From contig NZ_JAALJH010000031.1 in assembly GCF_011064615.1 (NCBI RefSeq), forward strand, positions 28,917 to 92,916: 64,000 bases of DNA, written 5' to 3'. Position 1 is the first letter of the stretch; the number at the start of each line of letters is the position of its first letter. The notes under the pieces were generated by a model. That model was not told the origin of the DNA. It ran no database searches and saw only the letters and a list, made by a program, of their open reading frames with translations. Made by a program: the position numbers and the translations under genes. The stretch is from Aquisphaera insulae (GTDB taxonomy: Bacteria > Planctomycetota > Planctomycetia > Isosphaerales > Isosphaeraceae). This document shows positions 50,248 to 59,529 of the stretch, piece after piece.

Positions 50248-50946
50248 TCAGGCCGGCGACGACACGGCCCCGACGCGCGGCAGGACGTCGGCCCATTCTC
50301 GGGTGACCCGCGCCATCTCGGCGTGGACGTCCTCCGGGGTCGCCCGCGAGCGCTTGAGGACCTTGAAGCCGTGGTCCGCGGTGTCCAGCGGGTGGAGCGT
50401 CGCGAGGGGCCCGAGAGTCTCGCTGACCGGGCGAAGCAGGCCCATCTCGGCGAGCTCGTCGCGGGTGCCGCTGAGGAAGAGCATCGGAATCGTGACCGAT
50501 TTCAGGTGGTCCGCGCGCTTCGTGTCCGGCTTGCCCGGCTGGTGGAGCGGGAAGGCGAAGAAGACCAGGCCGGAGACCCCTTCCAGGGGCGATTCCGCCG
50601 CGGCGTGGGACGTCATCCGGCCACCGAACGAATGGCCCCCCGCCAGCAGCGGGAGGCCGGGCATCGCCTCCCGGGCCGCCGCCACGGCCGAACGCACCGT
50701 TTGCACGCAGACGGCCTGCGAGTCCCGACCCCGACCGTGCTCCATGTAAGGGAAGTTATATCGGAATGTTGCGATTCCTACCTCGGCCATCCGCTCCGCG
50801 ATCGTCCGCAGGTTGTCGTGCCGCATGTCCGTGCTGGCGCCATGGGTCAGGACCAGCCCGTGGCGGGCGTCCTTCGGCCGGACCAGCAGGGCCGAGACCT
50901 TGCCCTTCTCCGGCGTGGCGAGGAATTCTCGTTCATCCTCGATCAT
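50248..50946 (-). CDS. dienelactone-hydrolase-like / KANL3-Tex30-like alpha/beta hydrolase
   Basis: This 232-aa alpha/beta hydrolase shows GLVLTHGASTDMRHDNL (oxyanion loop), the nucleophile elbow GGHSFGGRMTSH (Ser in GHSFGG), an acid in FLSGTRDELAEM and the catalytic His in DTADHGFKVLKRS. The HGAST and DHGFKV pattern is typical of the KANL3/Tex30-like group. No signal peptide is visible. Start 50946 has AGGAG 9 nt upstream. Its substrate is unknown. Confidence 0.85.
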   Translation of the reverse strand: MIEDEREFLATPEKGKVSALLVRPKDARHGLVLTHGASTDMRHDNLRTIAERMAEVGIATFRYNFPYMEHGRGRDSQAVCVQTVRSAVAAAREAMPGLPLLAGGHSFGGRMTSHAAAESPLEGVSGLVFFAFPLHQPGKPDTKRADHLKSVTIPMLFLSGTRDELAEMGLLRPVSETLGPLATLHPLDTADHGFKVLKRSRATPEDVHAEMARVTREWADVLPRVGAVSSPA

Positions 50947-51136
50947 GACTGGATCTCCTGAACGGGCCGGCTGCGATCCGCACGGCGACGATGGATTGCA
51001 CCCGGCGATCCCCGCCCCGTCAACGCCCGTGTGGAGAAACTCCGCGAGCGACACTTGCCCCGACGATCGGCATCCGTGCAAGATGATCGGACTCCGTTCC
51101 AGTCCGGCCGCGGTGAGCCCTCGGGGAATCTTGAAG

Positions 51137-52138
51137 ATGAACGATCGGCACTCGTTCCGACCCATCCTCCGGGAAGCACTGGAGGATCGAATGCTGCTCA
51201 GCACGACCGCGCACGCCTGGGCGCGACACGCCGAGTCCGCCCGGCCGCTGGTGCAATCCTCCCTCCGCGGGCTCGGCAACGTCGGGGCGCTCGGCGACAG
51301 CTACACCGACGAGTACGCTTCCTACAAGGGACAGGCTCGCGGCTTCGCCAGGAACTGGGTGGAGATCCTCCAGGCCACCCGGGGCGTGAGCTTCGGCAAG
51401 TACTCGGCCAGGGCCAGGCCGGAGCCGCGGGACGCGGGCTATGCCGACAACTGGGCGCGGAGCGACGCCACGTCCGCGGACATGATCGGCAACCAGCTCG
51501 GCGGGCTCGTCGATCAGGTCCGCAAGGGTCAGGTCCGGACGGCGTCGGTCTTCATCGGCGGCAATGACTTCCTCGACACGTTCCGGGCCATCGCGGCCGG
51601 CCAGATTTCCCCGACCAATGCCGTCGGTGCGATCCAGCAGGCGGAAGCCCGGCTCGAGACCAACTTCACCACGGCCGTGGACTCGCTGCTCGCGGCGAGT
51701 CCGAACGTCCGGGTCGTCGTCTGGACGCTCCCGGATGTGTCCACCCTCCCCGCCATCCGGCAGGCCGTGGCGGCGATGCCATGGTTGGCGCCCCTCCGCG
51801 ACGCCGGCTCTCGGGCCGTCGGGACGTTCAACGCCAAGGTCACGGCGATCGCCGCGTCAAGCCCGAGGATTGCGCTCGTGGACCTGGCATCGATCACGAA
51901 GCAGCTCGCGATCGCCCCGTCGTCCGTCCCCTTCGGCGGGACGACCATCGACCTGACCACGCCGGGGAACGACTATCACCACTTCTTCCTGTCCGACCAG
52001 ATCCACGTCGGCACCGTTGGCCAGGGGCTGATCGCCAACGCCTTCGTCAACGCCGTGGACGCCCGCTTCGGGCTGCACGTCAAGCCGCTCACGCCCACGC
52101 AGATCGTGGCCTTCGCGAAGCGGGTCCGACCGTCGTGA
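51137..52138 (+). CDS. secreted SGNH/GDSL hydrolase with LEPR-XLL-type motif
   Basis: This 333-aa protein carries the planctomycete sorting motif LREALEDRMLLST near the N-terminus. The SGNH core has the catalytic Ser55 in GALGDSYTDEY (block I), an oxyanion Asn in IGGNDFLD (block III, about residue 141) and the catalytic Asp/His in SDQIHVG (block V, about 290). The enzyme is an esterase/lipase-like hydrolase predicted to act outside the cell. Start 51137 gives the motif at the normal position; the upstream open frame to 50813 is antisense to the hydrolase gene and is rejected. Confidence 0.85.
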   Translation: MNDRHSFRPILREALEDRMLLSTTAHAWARHAESARPLVQSSLRGLGNVGALGDSYTDEYASYKGQARGFARNWVEILQATRGVSFGKYSARARPEPRDAGYADNWARSDATSADMIGNQLGGLVDQVRKGQVRTASVFIGGNDFLDTFRAIAAGQISPTNAVGAIQQAEARLETNFTTAVDSLLAASPNVRVVVWTLPDVSTLPAIRQAVAAMPWLAPLRDAGSRAVGTFNAKVTAIAASSPRIALVDLASITKQLAIAPSSVPFGGTTIDLTTPGNDYHHFFLSDQIHVGTVGQGLIANAFVNAVDARFGLHVKPLTPTQIVAFAKRVRPS

Positions 52139-52168
52139 GACGCGGCGATTCACGCCGCCCGGAAACGG

Positions 52169-52200
52169 GCGCGGCCGCCATCGGGCGATGGCGGCCGCGC
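52169..52200. terminator. 14-bp hairpin between convergent genes
   Basis: A perfect stem (GCGCGGCCGCCATC with GATGGCGGCCGCGC, loop GGGC) sits between the SGNH hydrolase and M28 peptidase genes. Neither side has a T-tract. It probably serves both genes. Confidence 0.65.
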
Positions 52201-52226
52201 GAAAGGCTTCAGAGGGGACGCTCACT

Positions 52227-54167
52227 TCACGGGGTGGCGGGTCCGGGGCCGCCGCCCGGGGGCGTCGCGGTCGGGCTGCCGCTGGGGGCCCTGCGCTCGG
52301 GGGCGGGCCGGGCCGGCTTGCGCGGGAGCTTCTCGTCGAGCATCGCGGTCTCGTAGGCGAACGCCGCCATGATGGTGGCCGCCTGCTTCAGGTCATCCGC
52401 GGAGGCCTCGTCGAAGACGTCCTGGTTCGAGTGGTGCGTCCGGGTGCTGTAGTGCATCTCGTCCTGGATGAACTGGAAGCCGGGCAGGCCGATGCCGTCG
52501 AACGACTGGTGGTCGGTGCCCCCGGTGTTCGACAGGGTCAGCGTGGTGGCCCCCAGCTCGCGGAACGGGGCGAGCATCTTGCGGAAGATCGGCCGGACGG
52601 CCTCGTTGCCTTCCATGTAGACGCCGCGGATCTTGCCGGTCCCGTTGTCGAGGTTGTAGTACGCGGAGAACCGCTCGAATTCCCCCTTGGGATCGGTGGA
52701 GGTCTTCACCGGCGAGGCCGGATCCTTCTCCTTGGACTCGGAGGAGGGCTGGGGCCCGCCCATCATCGCGGCCATGGCGTCGTAGTTCTTGCCGAAGTGC
52801 TGGGCGACGTAGGCCCGCGAGCCGAAGAGGCCCTGCTCCTCGCCGCTCCAGAGGCCGATCCGGATGGTCCGCCGGGGCTTCAGGTCCAGGGCCTTGAGGA
52901 TCCGCATGGCCTCCATCGTGGTGGCGACGCCGACGCCGTTATCCGTGGTGCCGGTGGCGCTGTGCCAGGAGTCGATGTGGCCGCCGAGCATGACGACCTC
53001 GTCCTTCAGGTCGGTGCCGGGGATCTCGGCGATCGTGTTGTAGGCCATCAGGTCCTCGTCGTGGAACTGGACGGAGAGGTCCACGACCATGGTCGGCTTC
53101 TCGCCCTGCTCGATCATCCGGACGAGCCGGTTGTAGTGCTCCTTGGACATGGTCATCTGGACCGGGATCTTGGGGGCGTCCTTGTCCCAGACCGAGACCC
53201 GCTTCGCCGGCCGGGGCTGGCCGGGCATGGAGAAGGACGAGACGCCCGGGACGCTCGCCTGGGCGACGAAGAGCGTGCCGCCGTCCCCCTGGCTGCTGCA
53301 ATCGACGAGCACCGCCGCGCCTTCATCGGCCAGGAACTTGGCCTTCTTGCCGGCGAGCTGCATCTGGGCCATCATCTCGGGCCCGAACCGCGACCGCCGC
53401 GCCTGGGGACCACCGGCCGGCGCACCGCCGGGGCCACCCGGGGCACCGGGGCCGCGATTGGCATTCGGGCCGGCCGCCGTCGGGCTCGGCCGCTGCGGCC
53501 TCTGGCCGTCGGAGTCGGCCAGGTCGAGCAGCTCCTTGTCGGTCCTCCGGTTGGCCTCCGGCTCGAAGCCGGTGGAGATCTCGCGAGGCGGGCCGGTCAG
53601 GACGATCGCCCCCTTGAGCTTCCCCTTGTGCTTCTCGAAGTCGGATTCCGTCTTGACGTTGAAATAGACCACCGGCGCCTTGAGCGGGCCGTCGGTGCCG
53701 GGGGACCACGCCTTCGGGAAGGCGATCAGCGGGATGCACTGGGGCTCGATGATCTGGGCGGAGAACCGCTTGAGCGTCCAGCCCCGGCCGAAGGGCCCCC
53801 AGGCCTCGAGGTGGGCGTTGGACATCCCCCACTTCGCGAGCGTCTGGCAGGTCCACTCATTGGCCCGCTTGAGCCCGGGAGAGGCCGTCAGCCGCGGGCC
53901 GATCACGTCGGTCAGGTAGCTGAGCGTGGCCATGACCTGGGACCGATTCAGCCCCTCGTCCTTGATCCGCTCGATGGGGTCGGTGATCGTCTCGGCGGCC
54001 TTCGCGTCCTTCTTGGGCTCCGCGGCCTTCGATTCGGCGGCCGGTTTCGCCGCCGGCTTATCGCCCGCGGTCCCGGGAGGGGACGGCTCCTGGGCGAGCA
54101 GCCCATACGCCGGCGCGAGCGTCGCGGCGAGCGCGAGCAGGAGGCTCTTCCTGCGAGGAGGTGTCAT
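52227..54167 (-). CDS. secreted M28-family zinc peptidase
   Basis: This 646-aa protein has a signal peptide (RRKSLLLALAATLAPAYGLL, then AQEPSP), an Ala/Lys/Pro-rich linker and a large M28 peptidase with PA-domain-like insert. Zinc-binding residues are visible: His/Asp in LGGHIDSWHS, Asp in TTDNGVG, Glu-Glu in LWSGEEQGLFGS (general base) and His in QDEMHYSTRTHHSNQD. A Gly/Pro-rich linker (GPGAPGGPGGAPAGGPQ) interrupts the insert. The enzyme should be an extracellular or periplasmic aminopeptidase-type enzyme. Start 54167 fits the signal peptide; the longer frame to 54827 is rejected. Confidence 0.88.
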   Translation of the reverse strand: MTPPRRKSLLLALAATLAPAYGLLAQEPSPPGTAGDKPAAKPAAESKAAEPKKDAKAAETITDPIERIKDEGLNRSQVMATLSYLTDVIGPRLTASPGLKRANEWTCQTLAKWGMSNAHLEAWGPFGRGWTLKRFSAQIIEPQCIPLIAFPKAWSPGTDGPLKAPVVYFNVKTESDFEKHKGKLKGAIVLTGPPREISTGFEPEANRRTDKELLDLADSDGQRPQRPSPTAAGPNANRGPGAPGGPGGAPAGGPQARRSRFGPEMMAQMQLAGKKAKFLADEGAAVLVDCSSQGDGGTLFVAQASVPGVSSFSMPGQPRPAKRVSVWDKDAPKIPVQMTMSKEHYNRLVRMIEQGEKPTMVVDLSVQFHDEDLMAYNTIAEIPGTDLKDEVVMLGGHIDSWHSATGTTDNGVGVATTMEAMRILKALDLKPRRTIRIGLWSGEEQGLFGSRAYVAQHFGKNYDAMAAMMGGPQPSSESKEKDPASPVKTSTDPKGEFERFSAYYNLDNGTGKIRGVYMEGNEAVRPIFRKMLAPFRELGATTLTLSNTGGTDHQSFDGIGLPGFQFIQDEMHYSTRTHHSNQDVFDEASADDLKQAATIMAAFAYETAMLDEKLPRKPARPAPERRAPSGSPTATPPGGGPGPATP

Positions 54168-54379
54168 CGATCGGGGTCTCCAGGTGAAAGTCGTGGTGCG
54201 GACGGTGATCGCGGGCGGGCCGAGGGCCAGGCCCGGGCCAGGACGGGGAGAGAGGTGGGACCCCGCTCGGATGAGGACATCATAAAGACTGAGCGTCAAT
54301 CTCGCACTACAGGGCCCGCCCGGCGCGCGGAAAAGTCTCGACCTCGCGGCCGAGGCCGGGCGCGGCCCCGGAGCAGGCC

Positions 54380-55582
54380 TCAGGCTTTCAGCCCCGCGAA
54401 GTCGTAGCGGAACGCCTCGCCGCCGTCGAGGAGCTGCTTCCAGGTCACCTCGTGCTGCGCGTAGGCGGCCGTGCGGCCGAGGACGCACGTGAGGTTCGAT
54501 CGGACGCTCGGGGCCACGGTCGGGTTGGAGCAGTCGCCCGTCGCGATCCGGTCGTAGAAGGCCTCGATGTTGGCGACGGCCCCCTGGGCGTAGATCGGCC
54601 CGGTGTTGCCGCCGGCGTAGGGGTGCTTGCCCGCGATCGCGACATCGCCGCCGTAGCGCGTGTCGATGAACCCGTCGGTCCCGAAGAACCGGCAGCGGAT
54701 CTCGTCCGGGGCCCCGGGGACGGCCTTCTGCGAGAGGAAGTTCACCACGACGTTGTCCGGGAAGACGTACGTGACGGCGAAGTGATCGTTGATCTCGCCG
54801 TGCTTCCGCGCCCGTCGTCCCGTCCACCCGAAGGCCAGCAGCGGGTCAGCCCCGGTGATCCAGGTGGCGACGTCCAGCGTGTGGATGTCCTGCTCCACGA
54901 TCACGTCGCCGCCGAGGGCCCGGGAGTTGTACCAGTATCGGAGCCGATCCTCGGGCGTGTCGGCGGCCCGGTCGTGGACGCTCGCGTCCCAGAGGTAGGC
55001 CGACTGGGAGCTGATCAGCCGGCCGATCGCCCCTTCGTGGACCCGCCGCACGGCCTCCACGTAGAACGGATTGACCCGCGTCTGGAAGTCCACCAGGAAG
55101 ACGAGCTTCTTCCCCGTCGCCCTCTTGCCCGAGTCGGCGATGCTCAGGCAGCCGGGGACGTCCACGGCGATCGGCTTGGCGCAGTAGACGTGCCGGCCGG
55201 CGTCCACCGCGGCGGCGGCCTGCTCCGGGTGGAAATACGGCGGCGTCTCGATCACGACGGCGTCGAGCTTCGAGTCGAGCAGCCTCCGATAGCCCGAGAG
55301 CGTGGAATAGCGGCGATCGGCGGGGACCCCGAACGACTCGCCGAACGGCTCGACGCGGTCCGGGAAGTAGTCGGCCGCCGCGACGATCCGGTACTTGCCC
55401 GACTTCCGGAAGAGGTCGGCGATCCACGAGCCGCGGCCGCCGCAGCCGATCAGCCCGATCTCGACGGCCGAGTTGGCCTCGGTCCCCCGGACGAGCCCCG
55501 GCCGCATGGTCGTGAACGCCGCGGCCGAGGCCGCCGCGCCGCCGAGGAAACTCCGCCGGCTGGGAGAGATGCTGGCGCGCAT
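54380..55582 (-). CDS. Tat-exported Gfo/Idh/MocA-family oxidoreductase
   Basis: This 400-aa protein begins with a twin-arginine signal (PSRRSFLGGAAASAAAFTTM), then a Rossmann dinucleotide motif EIGLIGCGGRGSWIADLFRK, the family signature HPEQAAAAVDAGRHVYCAKP (EKP-like lysine in CAKPIAVDV) and a C-terminal alpha/beta dimerisation domain. Planctomycetes carry many exported paralogues, thought to act on sugars or inositols. Start 55582 has AGAGG upstream. It is divergent from the GH172 gene, so the two may share a regulatory region and a carbohydrate theme. Substrate and cofactor are inferred. Confidence 0.9.
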   Translation of the reverse strand: MRASISPSRRSFLGGAAASAAAFTTMRPGLVRGTEANSAVEIGLIGCGGRGSWIADLFRKSGKYRIVAAADYFPDRVEPFGESFGVPADRRYSTLSGYRRLLDSKLDAVVIETPPYFHPEQAAAAVDAGRHVYCAKPIAVDVPGCLSIADSGKRATGKKLVFLVDFQTRVNPFYVEAVRRVHEGAIGRLISSQSAYLWDASVHDRAADTPEDRLRYWYNSRALGGDVIVEQDIHTLDVATWITGADPLLAFGWTGRRARKHGEINDHFAVTYVFPDNVVVNFLSQKAVPGAPDEIRCRFFGTDGFIDTRYGGDVAIAGKHPYAGGNTGPIYAQGAVANIEAFYDRIATGDCSNPTVAPSVRSNLTCVLGRTAAYAQHEVTWKQLLDGGEAFRYDFAGLKA

Positions 55583-55813
55583 GGTGTTGATCCTCTGTAC
55601 CTGTGAGGGAGGGAGGGACGGAAGGAGGGAATGGGCGGCGTCGCCCGGTGTGTCCCCTCAGCCTCCCCGGCGCCGGGGGACGAGTCAAGGATGCAGCCGG
55701 CTCGGGGTCGCGCATGAGCCGCCGTCTTCGCGGCCGCGACCGACCCGGTTGACCGGCGGCGTCGCGCGGCGTAGACTCCGCGCAATCTCGCTTTAATGCA
55801 TCGGAGGACCGCC

Positions 55814-57034
55814 ATGTTCCGATCCTTCTGCCTCGGCGTCCTGGTGGCAGTGCTCGCCCTGGCCACCCTCGGACGCGACGCGACGACGGCCGGCTCGCGC
55901 CCCGCCGAGGAGGCGCCCGCCCCCGCCTCGACGGACGCCCGCGGCCTGGAGCAGGGCCTCTCCTCGCTCCCCTTCCTCTCGCACGCCAGGACTCGATCGG
56001 TCTGCGCCGAGAATCCGACCGGCGCCAGGGGTCAGGGGGGGCGAGCCGTCCCCGACAAGGCCCAGGCGGACCCGCCCGCATCCGCCCGCGCCGCCGACGA
56101 GCTCGGCCAGGGATGGAAGGTCCGGCCGTTCCTCCGCGTCAACAAGGGGCAGACCGCCACCCTGATGGACGTGGACGGGCCGGGCGTGATCCAGCACATC
56201 TGGATGGCCGGGCCGATGAAGTGGAGCCGGGCCCACGTCCTGCGGTTCTACTGGGACGGCGAGGAGACCCCGTCCATCGAGGTCCCCGCCGCCGACTTCT
56301 TCGCCGTCGGCCACGGCAAGTTCGCGCCGGTGCACTCGCTGGCCGTCGTGACCAACCCCCAGGACGCCCTGAACTGCTACTGGCCGATGCCCTTCCGCAA
56401 GCACGCAAGGGTCACCTTCAGCAACGACTCGACGACCGACGACGTCACCCTCCTGGCCTACCAGATCACCTACGCGGAGGCCCCGATCCCCGCCGACGCC
56501 GGCTATTTCCACGCCCAGTTCCGCCGGGCCCGCACCGACCGCGTCAACCCCTACGTGATCCTCGACGGCGTCCGTGGCCACGGTCGTTACGTGGGGACCT
56601 TCCTGGCGTGGACCCAGCGCGAGAAGGGCTGGTTCGGCGAGGGCGAGGTGAAGTTCTTCCTGGACGGCGACGAGGAGTTCCCCACGATCTGCGGCACCGG
56701 GACCGAGGACTACTTCTGCGGCAGCTACGGCTTCGCGACCCCCTTCACCGGCCCCTACACGGGCACCACCCTGCCCGCCAGCGATCAGGGCCCGCCCCCC
56801 AACTTCTGGAGCCTCTACCGCTGGCACATCATGGATCCGATCAACTTCGAACGCGACCTCCGCGTCACCATCCAGGCCCTGGGCTGGTACGAGGGCAAGC
56901 CGCTCTACAAGAAACTCTCCGACGACGTCGCCTCGGTCGCCTTCTGGTATCAGGCCGAGCCCCACTCACCGTTCCCGAGCCTGCCGTCGCTCGCCGATCG
57001 CGGCGCGACCGTCCTCCCCGCGCCGGCGAACTGA
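55814..57034 (+). CDS. secreted DUF2961 / GH172-family protein
   Basis: This 406-aa protein has a signal peptide (MFRSFCLGVLVAVLALATLG) and a DUF2961 body: VDGPGVIQHIWMAGP, VLRFYWDGEETPSIEVPAAD, NCYWPMPFRKHARVTFSN, FFLDGDEEFPTICGTGTEDY and FWSLYRWHIMDPINF. These are hallmarks of GH172, which includes difructose- or furanose-cleaving enzymes. The acidic motif CGTGTEDYF holds a likely catalytic Glu. ATG 55814 has GGAGG 7 nt upstream and was preferred to 55796. A second secreted protein follows 47 bp later, suggesting an operon. Confidence 0.88.
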   Translation: MFRSFCLGVLVAVLALATLGRDATTAGSRPAEEAPAPASTDARGLEQGLSSLPFLSHARTRSVCAENPTGARGQGGRAVPDKAQADPPASARAADELGQGWKVRPFLRVNKGQTATLMDVDGPGVIQHIWMAGPMKWSRAHVLRFYWDGEETPSIEVPAADFFAVGHGKFAPVHSLAVVTNPQDALNCYWPMPFRKHARVTFSNDSTTDDVTLLAYQITYAEAPIPADAGYFHAQFRRARTDRVNPYVILDGVRGHGRYVGTFLAWTQREKGWFGEGEVKFFLDGDEEFPTICGTGTEDYFCGSYGFATPFTGPYTGTTLPASDQGPPPNFWSLYRWHIMDPINFERDLRVTIQALGWYEGKPLYKKLSDDVASVAFWYQAEPHSPFPSLPSLADRGATVLPAPAN

Positions 57035-57081
57035 GAGCCGGGCCGCCGCTCGAACACCTTCCAAATCGACGGAGTTGACCC

Positions 57082-58122
57082 ATGAGACGCCCGGGCACTT
57101 CACTGCTCCTTCTGTCCGGCCTGCTCTGCGGTCCCGCGCTCGCGGCCGCCGGCGACGGCCCGCCCGCGGCCTCGAAGCCGGCGCGGCCACCGATGCCGAA
57201 GATCGACCGGCCCATCCTGTTCGACACGCCCGAGGCCGATCGGATCCTCGCCGCGCTCCAGGTCTTCCCTCCCGACAATCCCTGGAATGAAGACATCTCG
57301 GGACGTCCGATCCATCCCAGCTCCGGGAAGATCATCGCGTCGATCGGCGCGGACAAGCCCCTGGCCTTCAATTCCGACATGGGCTTCATCCTGATCCCGC
57401 CGAACCAGAAGCGCGTGCCGGTGGCCCTCGGCGAGTATCCCGGCGAATCCGACCGGGGCCCCTACCCGATCCCGGACAATGCCCCCGTGGAGGGCTGGCC
57501 GATGAACGGCGAATCGCTGGCGTCGCACCAGCGCGGCGGCGAGGGCGACCGCCACGTCGTGGTGGTCGACCCGGTGAACCGCAAGCTCTACGAGCTCTAC
57601 CGCGGCCGCAAGACCGATCGCGGCTGGACCGCCGACCAGGCCTCGATCTTCGACCTGGCGTCGAACCGGCTCCGGCCCGACGGCTGGACCTCGACCGACG
57701 CCGCCGGCCTGCCGATCTTCCCGGCCGTCGTCCGGTTCGACGAGCTCGAGCGCGGCCGCGTCGAGCACGCCATGCGGTTCACCGTCCGACGCAGCCGCCG
57801 GGCCTACGTCTACCCGGCCACCCACTTCGCGAGCGCCCGCAAGGATGAGGACCTGCCGCGGATGGGGGAACGGTTCCGGCTCCGCAAGGACTTCGACGTC
57901 TCCGGCTTCTCGCCGCACACTCGGGCCATCCTCCAGGGCCTCAAGACGTACGGGATGATGGTGGCCGACAACGGCGGCGACTGGCGGATCTCAGTCGCGC
58001 CCGACCGGCGGATCGTCGGCCTGGACGACGAGCTCCGCCGCGTCAAGGGCCGCGACTTCGAGGTCGTCGTCCCGAGCGGCCCTCGCGAGGGCTCGGTCAC
58101 GGCCCCGCCCGCCGGTCGATAA
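57082..58122 (+). CDS. secreted protein of an uncharacterised conserved family
   Basis: This 346-aa protein has a signal peptide (PGTSLLLLSGLLCGPALAAA) and then a well-defined globular domain: FPPDNPWNEDISGRPIHPSS, SDRGPYPIPDNAPVEGWP, GEGDRHVVVVDPVNRKLYEL, TSTDAAGLPIFPAVVRFDEL and KTYGMMVADNGGDWRIS. I recognise this as a conserved bacterial secreted family without established function. It starts 47 bp after the GH172 stop, codirectional, with GGAG 8 nt before the ATG, so a joint role in extracellular carbohydrate use is possible. No catalytic residue can be assigned. Confidence 0.8.
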   Translation: MRRPGTSLLLLSGLLCGPALAAAGDGPPAASKPARPPMPKIDRPILFDTPEADRILAALQVFPPDNPWNEDISGRPIHPSSGKIIASIGADKPLAFNSDMGFILIPPNQKRVPVALGEYPGESDRGPYPIPDNAPVEGWPMNGESLASHQRGGEGDRHVVVVDPVNRKLYELYRGRKTDRGWTADQASIFDLASNRLRPDGWTSTDAAGLPIFPAVVRFDELERGRVEHAMRFTVRRSRRAYVYPATHFASARKDEDLPRMGERFRLRKDFDVSGFSPHTRAILQGLKTYGMMVADNGGDWRISVAPDRRIVGLDDELRRVKGRDFEVVVPSGPREGSVTAPPAGR

Positions 58123-58149
58123 GGCCGGGGGGATGGGGCCTCGCCCGAA

Positions 58150-58332
58150 TCACCTCCGCTTCTTCGGCGGCGGATTGGCCAGGCCCTTGCGGATCTGGTC
58201 GTGCAGGAGCTTCTGTTCTTCCTGGTTCTCTTCCACCTTGATCCGGCCCGCATCCGGGTCGCCCGAACAGCCGGCGAGGGCGGCCGCCGGCAGCAGGCAG
58301 GCCCACGCGAGGAAGCATCGTCGATTGATCAT
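58150..58332 (-). CDS. small lipoprotein following the DUF1559 gene
   Basis: This 60-aa protein carries a signal peptide ending in a lipobox (LPAAALAGCSGDPD, Cys22), so it should be lipidated and anchored. The remainder is a charged tail (NQEEQKLLHDQIRKGL then PPPKKRR). GAGGCGAAA precedes the ATG. It begins 15 bp after the stop of the DUF1559 gene and is cotranscribed with it, a common pairing of DUF1559 genes with short lipoproteins. Its role is unknown. Confidence 0.7.
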   Translation of the reverse strand: MINRRCFLAWACLLPAAALAGCSGDPDAGRIKVEENQEEQKLLHDQIRKGLANPPPKKRR

Positions 58333-58347
58333 TTTCGCCTCGCTTCC

Positions 58348-59385
58348 TCAGTAGGCATCCGCCGAGATGACCTCGCCGCCGGCTCGCGAGCCGAGGGACC
58401 GCCAGGTCGGGGCGGCGACGGTCTCGCGGACGAACCGGACCGAGCCGTCGCCGATCAGGACGTTCACGCCGCCCGGATGGGCGCTGCTGGGCGGCACCTG
58501 CATGTACCAGGGGAGATTGGCGGAGTCGCCCGACCAGGGCGCCATCATCTGGCCGCCGTCCATGATCGCGCACGACCGCCCGTTGGGCGGGCCGATGTGA
58601 TTGTAGGCGGTGTTCGCGAGCTCGCCCGAGGCCCAGATGCCGCCGGTCTGGTTGTACCAGATCATCTTGGAGGTCATGGTCTGACAGACGGTCGCGGTCT
58701 GGTCCGCCGACGTCGGCATGGGACTTTTCATGTACATGTACCAGCCTGACAGGTCCTTCCTCGGGATGCCGGAGCCGAGCAGCCGTTCGCTGGCGAAGGC
58801 CGTCTGGCTGAGGCCGTCGGTGACGCTCGCCGCCCGGACGGCGCTGCGGTCCGAGAACGGGCCGACGCTCTCCGCGTTGCCGGTCGAGTCGTACATCCAG
58901 CCCCCCTGATTCACCACGTAGCCGTTGGCGCCGGGCCACGCGTTCTGCGTGTAGTCGGACGGGCAGAGGAAGCCCGCGACCCGGGCCATCGTCGCCGTCG
59001 AGTTCGCCGGCACGGCGAGCGCGGGGAGGATCACGTCGCCCATCATGTCCACGCCCATGTCCGGCAGCGAGGGAGGCAGGGCGAAGTTGATGGTGTTGGA
59101 GAGCGGCCCCTGCTCGATCTGGGGCAGCAACATGGCGTGGGCCGACCATCGGCCGTACCAGGGCGTGTTGGCGTAGTATCCGCCGCGGGCGAACGGATAG
59201 ACGCGATTCGTGCTCTCGTAGTTGGCGAACGCCAGCCCGAACTGCTTGAGGTTGTTGACGCACTGGGCCCGGCGGGCGGATTCGCGGGCCCCCTGGACGG
59301 CGGGCAAGAGCAGGGCGATGAGCACGGCGATGATGGCGATCACCACCAGGAGTTCGATGAGCGTGAAGGCAGGACGGCGCAGCAT
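58348..59385 (-). CDS. DUF1559 (prepilin-like) protein
   Basis: This 345-aa DUF1559 protein has a prepilin-like N-terminus (RRPAFTLIELLVVIAIIAVL), ARESARRAQCVNNLKQFGLA, and the family C-terminal signature HPGGVNVLIGDGSVRFV...AGGEVISADAY. It is a paralogue of the protein at 33334-34326, sharing the same ends with a diverged middle. A small lipoprotein gene follows on the same transcript. Confidence 0.92.
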   Translation of the reverse strand: MLRRPAFTLIELLVVIAIIAVLIALLLPAVQGARESARRAQCVNNLKQFGLAFANYESTNRVYPFARGGYYANTPWYGRWSAHAMLLPQIEQGPLSNTINFALPPSLPDMGVDMMGDVILPALAVPANSTATMARVAGFLCPSDYTQNAWPGANGYVVNQGGWMYDSTGNAESVGPFSDRSAVRAASVTDGLSQTAFASERLLGSGIPRKDLSGWYMYMKSPMPTSADQTATVCQTMTSKMIWYNQTGGIWASGELANTAYNHIGPPNGRSCAIMDGGQMMAPWSGDSANLPWYMQVPPSSAHPGGVNVLIGDGSVRFVRETVAAPTWRSLGSRAGGEVISADAY

Positions 59386-59529
59386 GGATCCCGATCCTCG
59401 AAGGTTGAAAGCCCGTCAGTCTGTATGTTCCTGCCGGCAGGACGCGCGCGACGGCACAGGCTTCCCTGACGGTCTTCAGAGGAGCCGGCGACTCCCGTGG
59501 ACGAAGCACGCCCACCGGCGATGACGACA

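Noticed and set aside
50023..50961. Signal-peptide-like plus-strand ORF running antisense through a hydrolase gene
   Set aside because: Only the first ~70 residues look protein-like; the rest is shadow. It is kept as a possible remnant, not a gene.
52227..54827. 866-aa extension of the M28 peptidase
   Set aside because: The extension lacks a start signal and overlaps the neighbouring Gfo/Idh/MocA gene in another frame; Met at 54167 begins a signal peptide.
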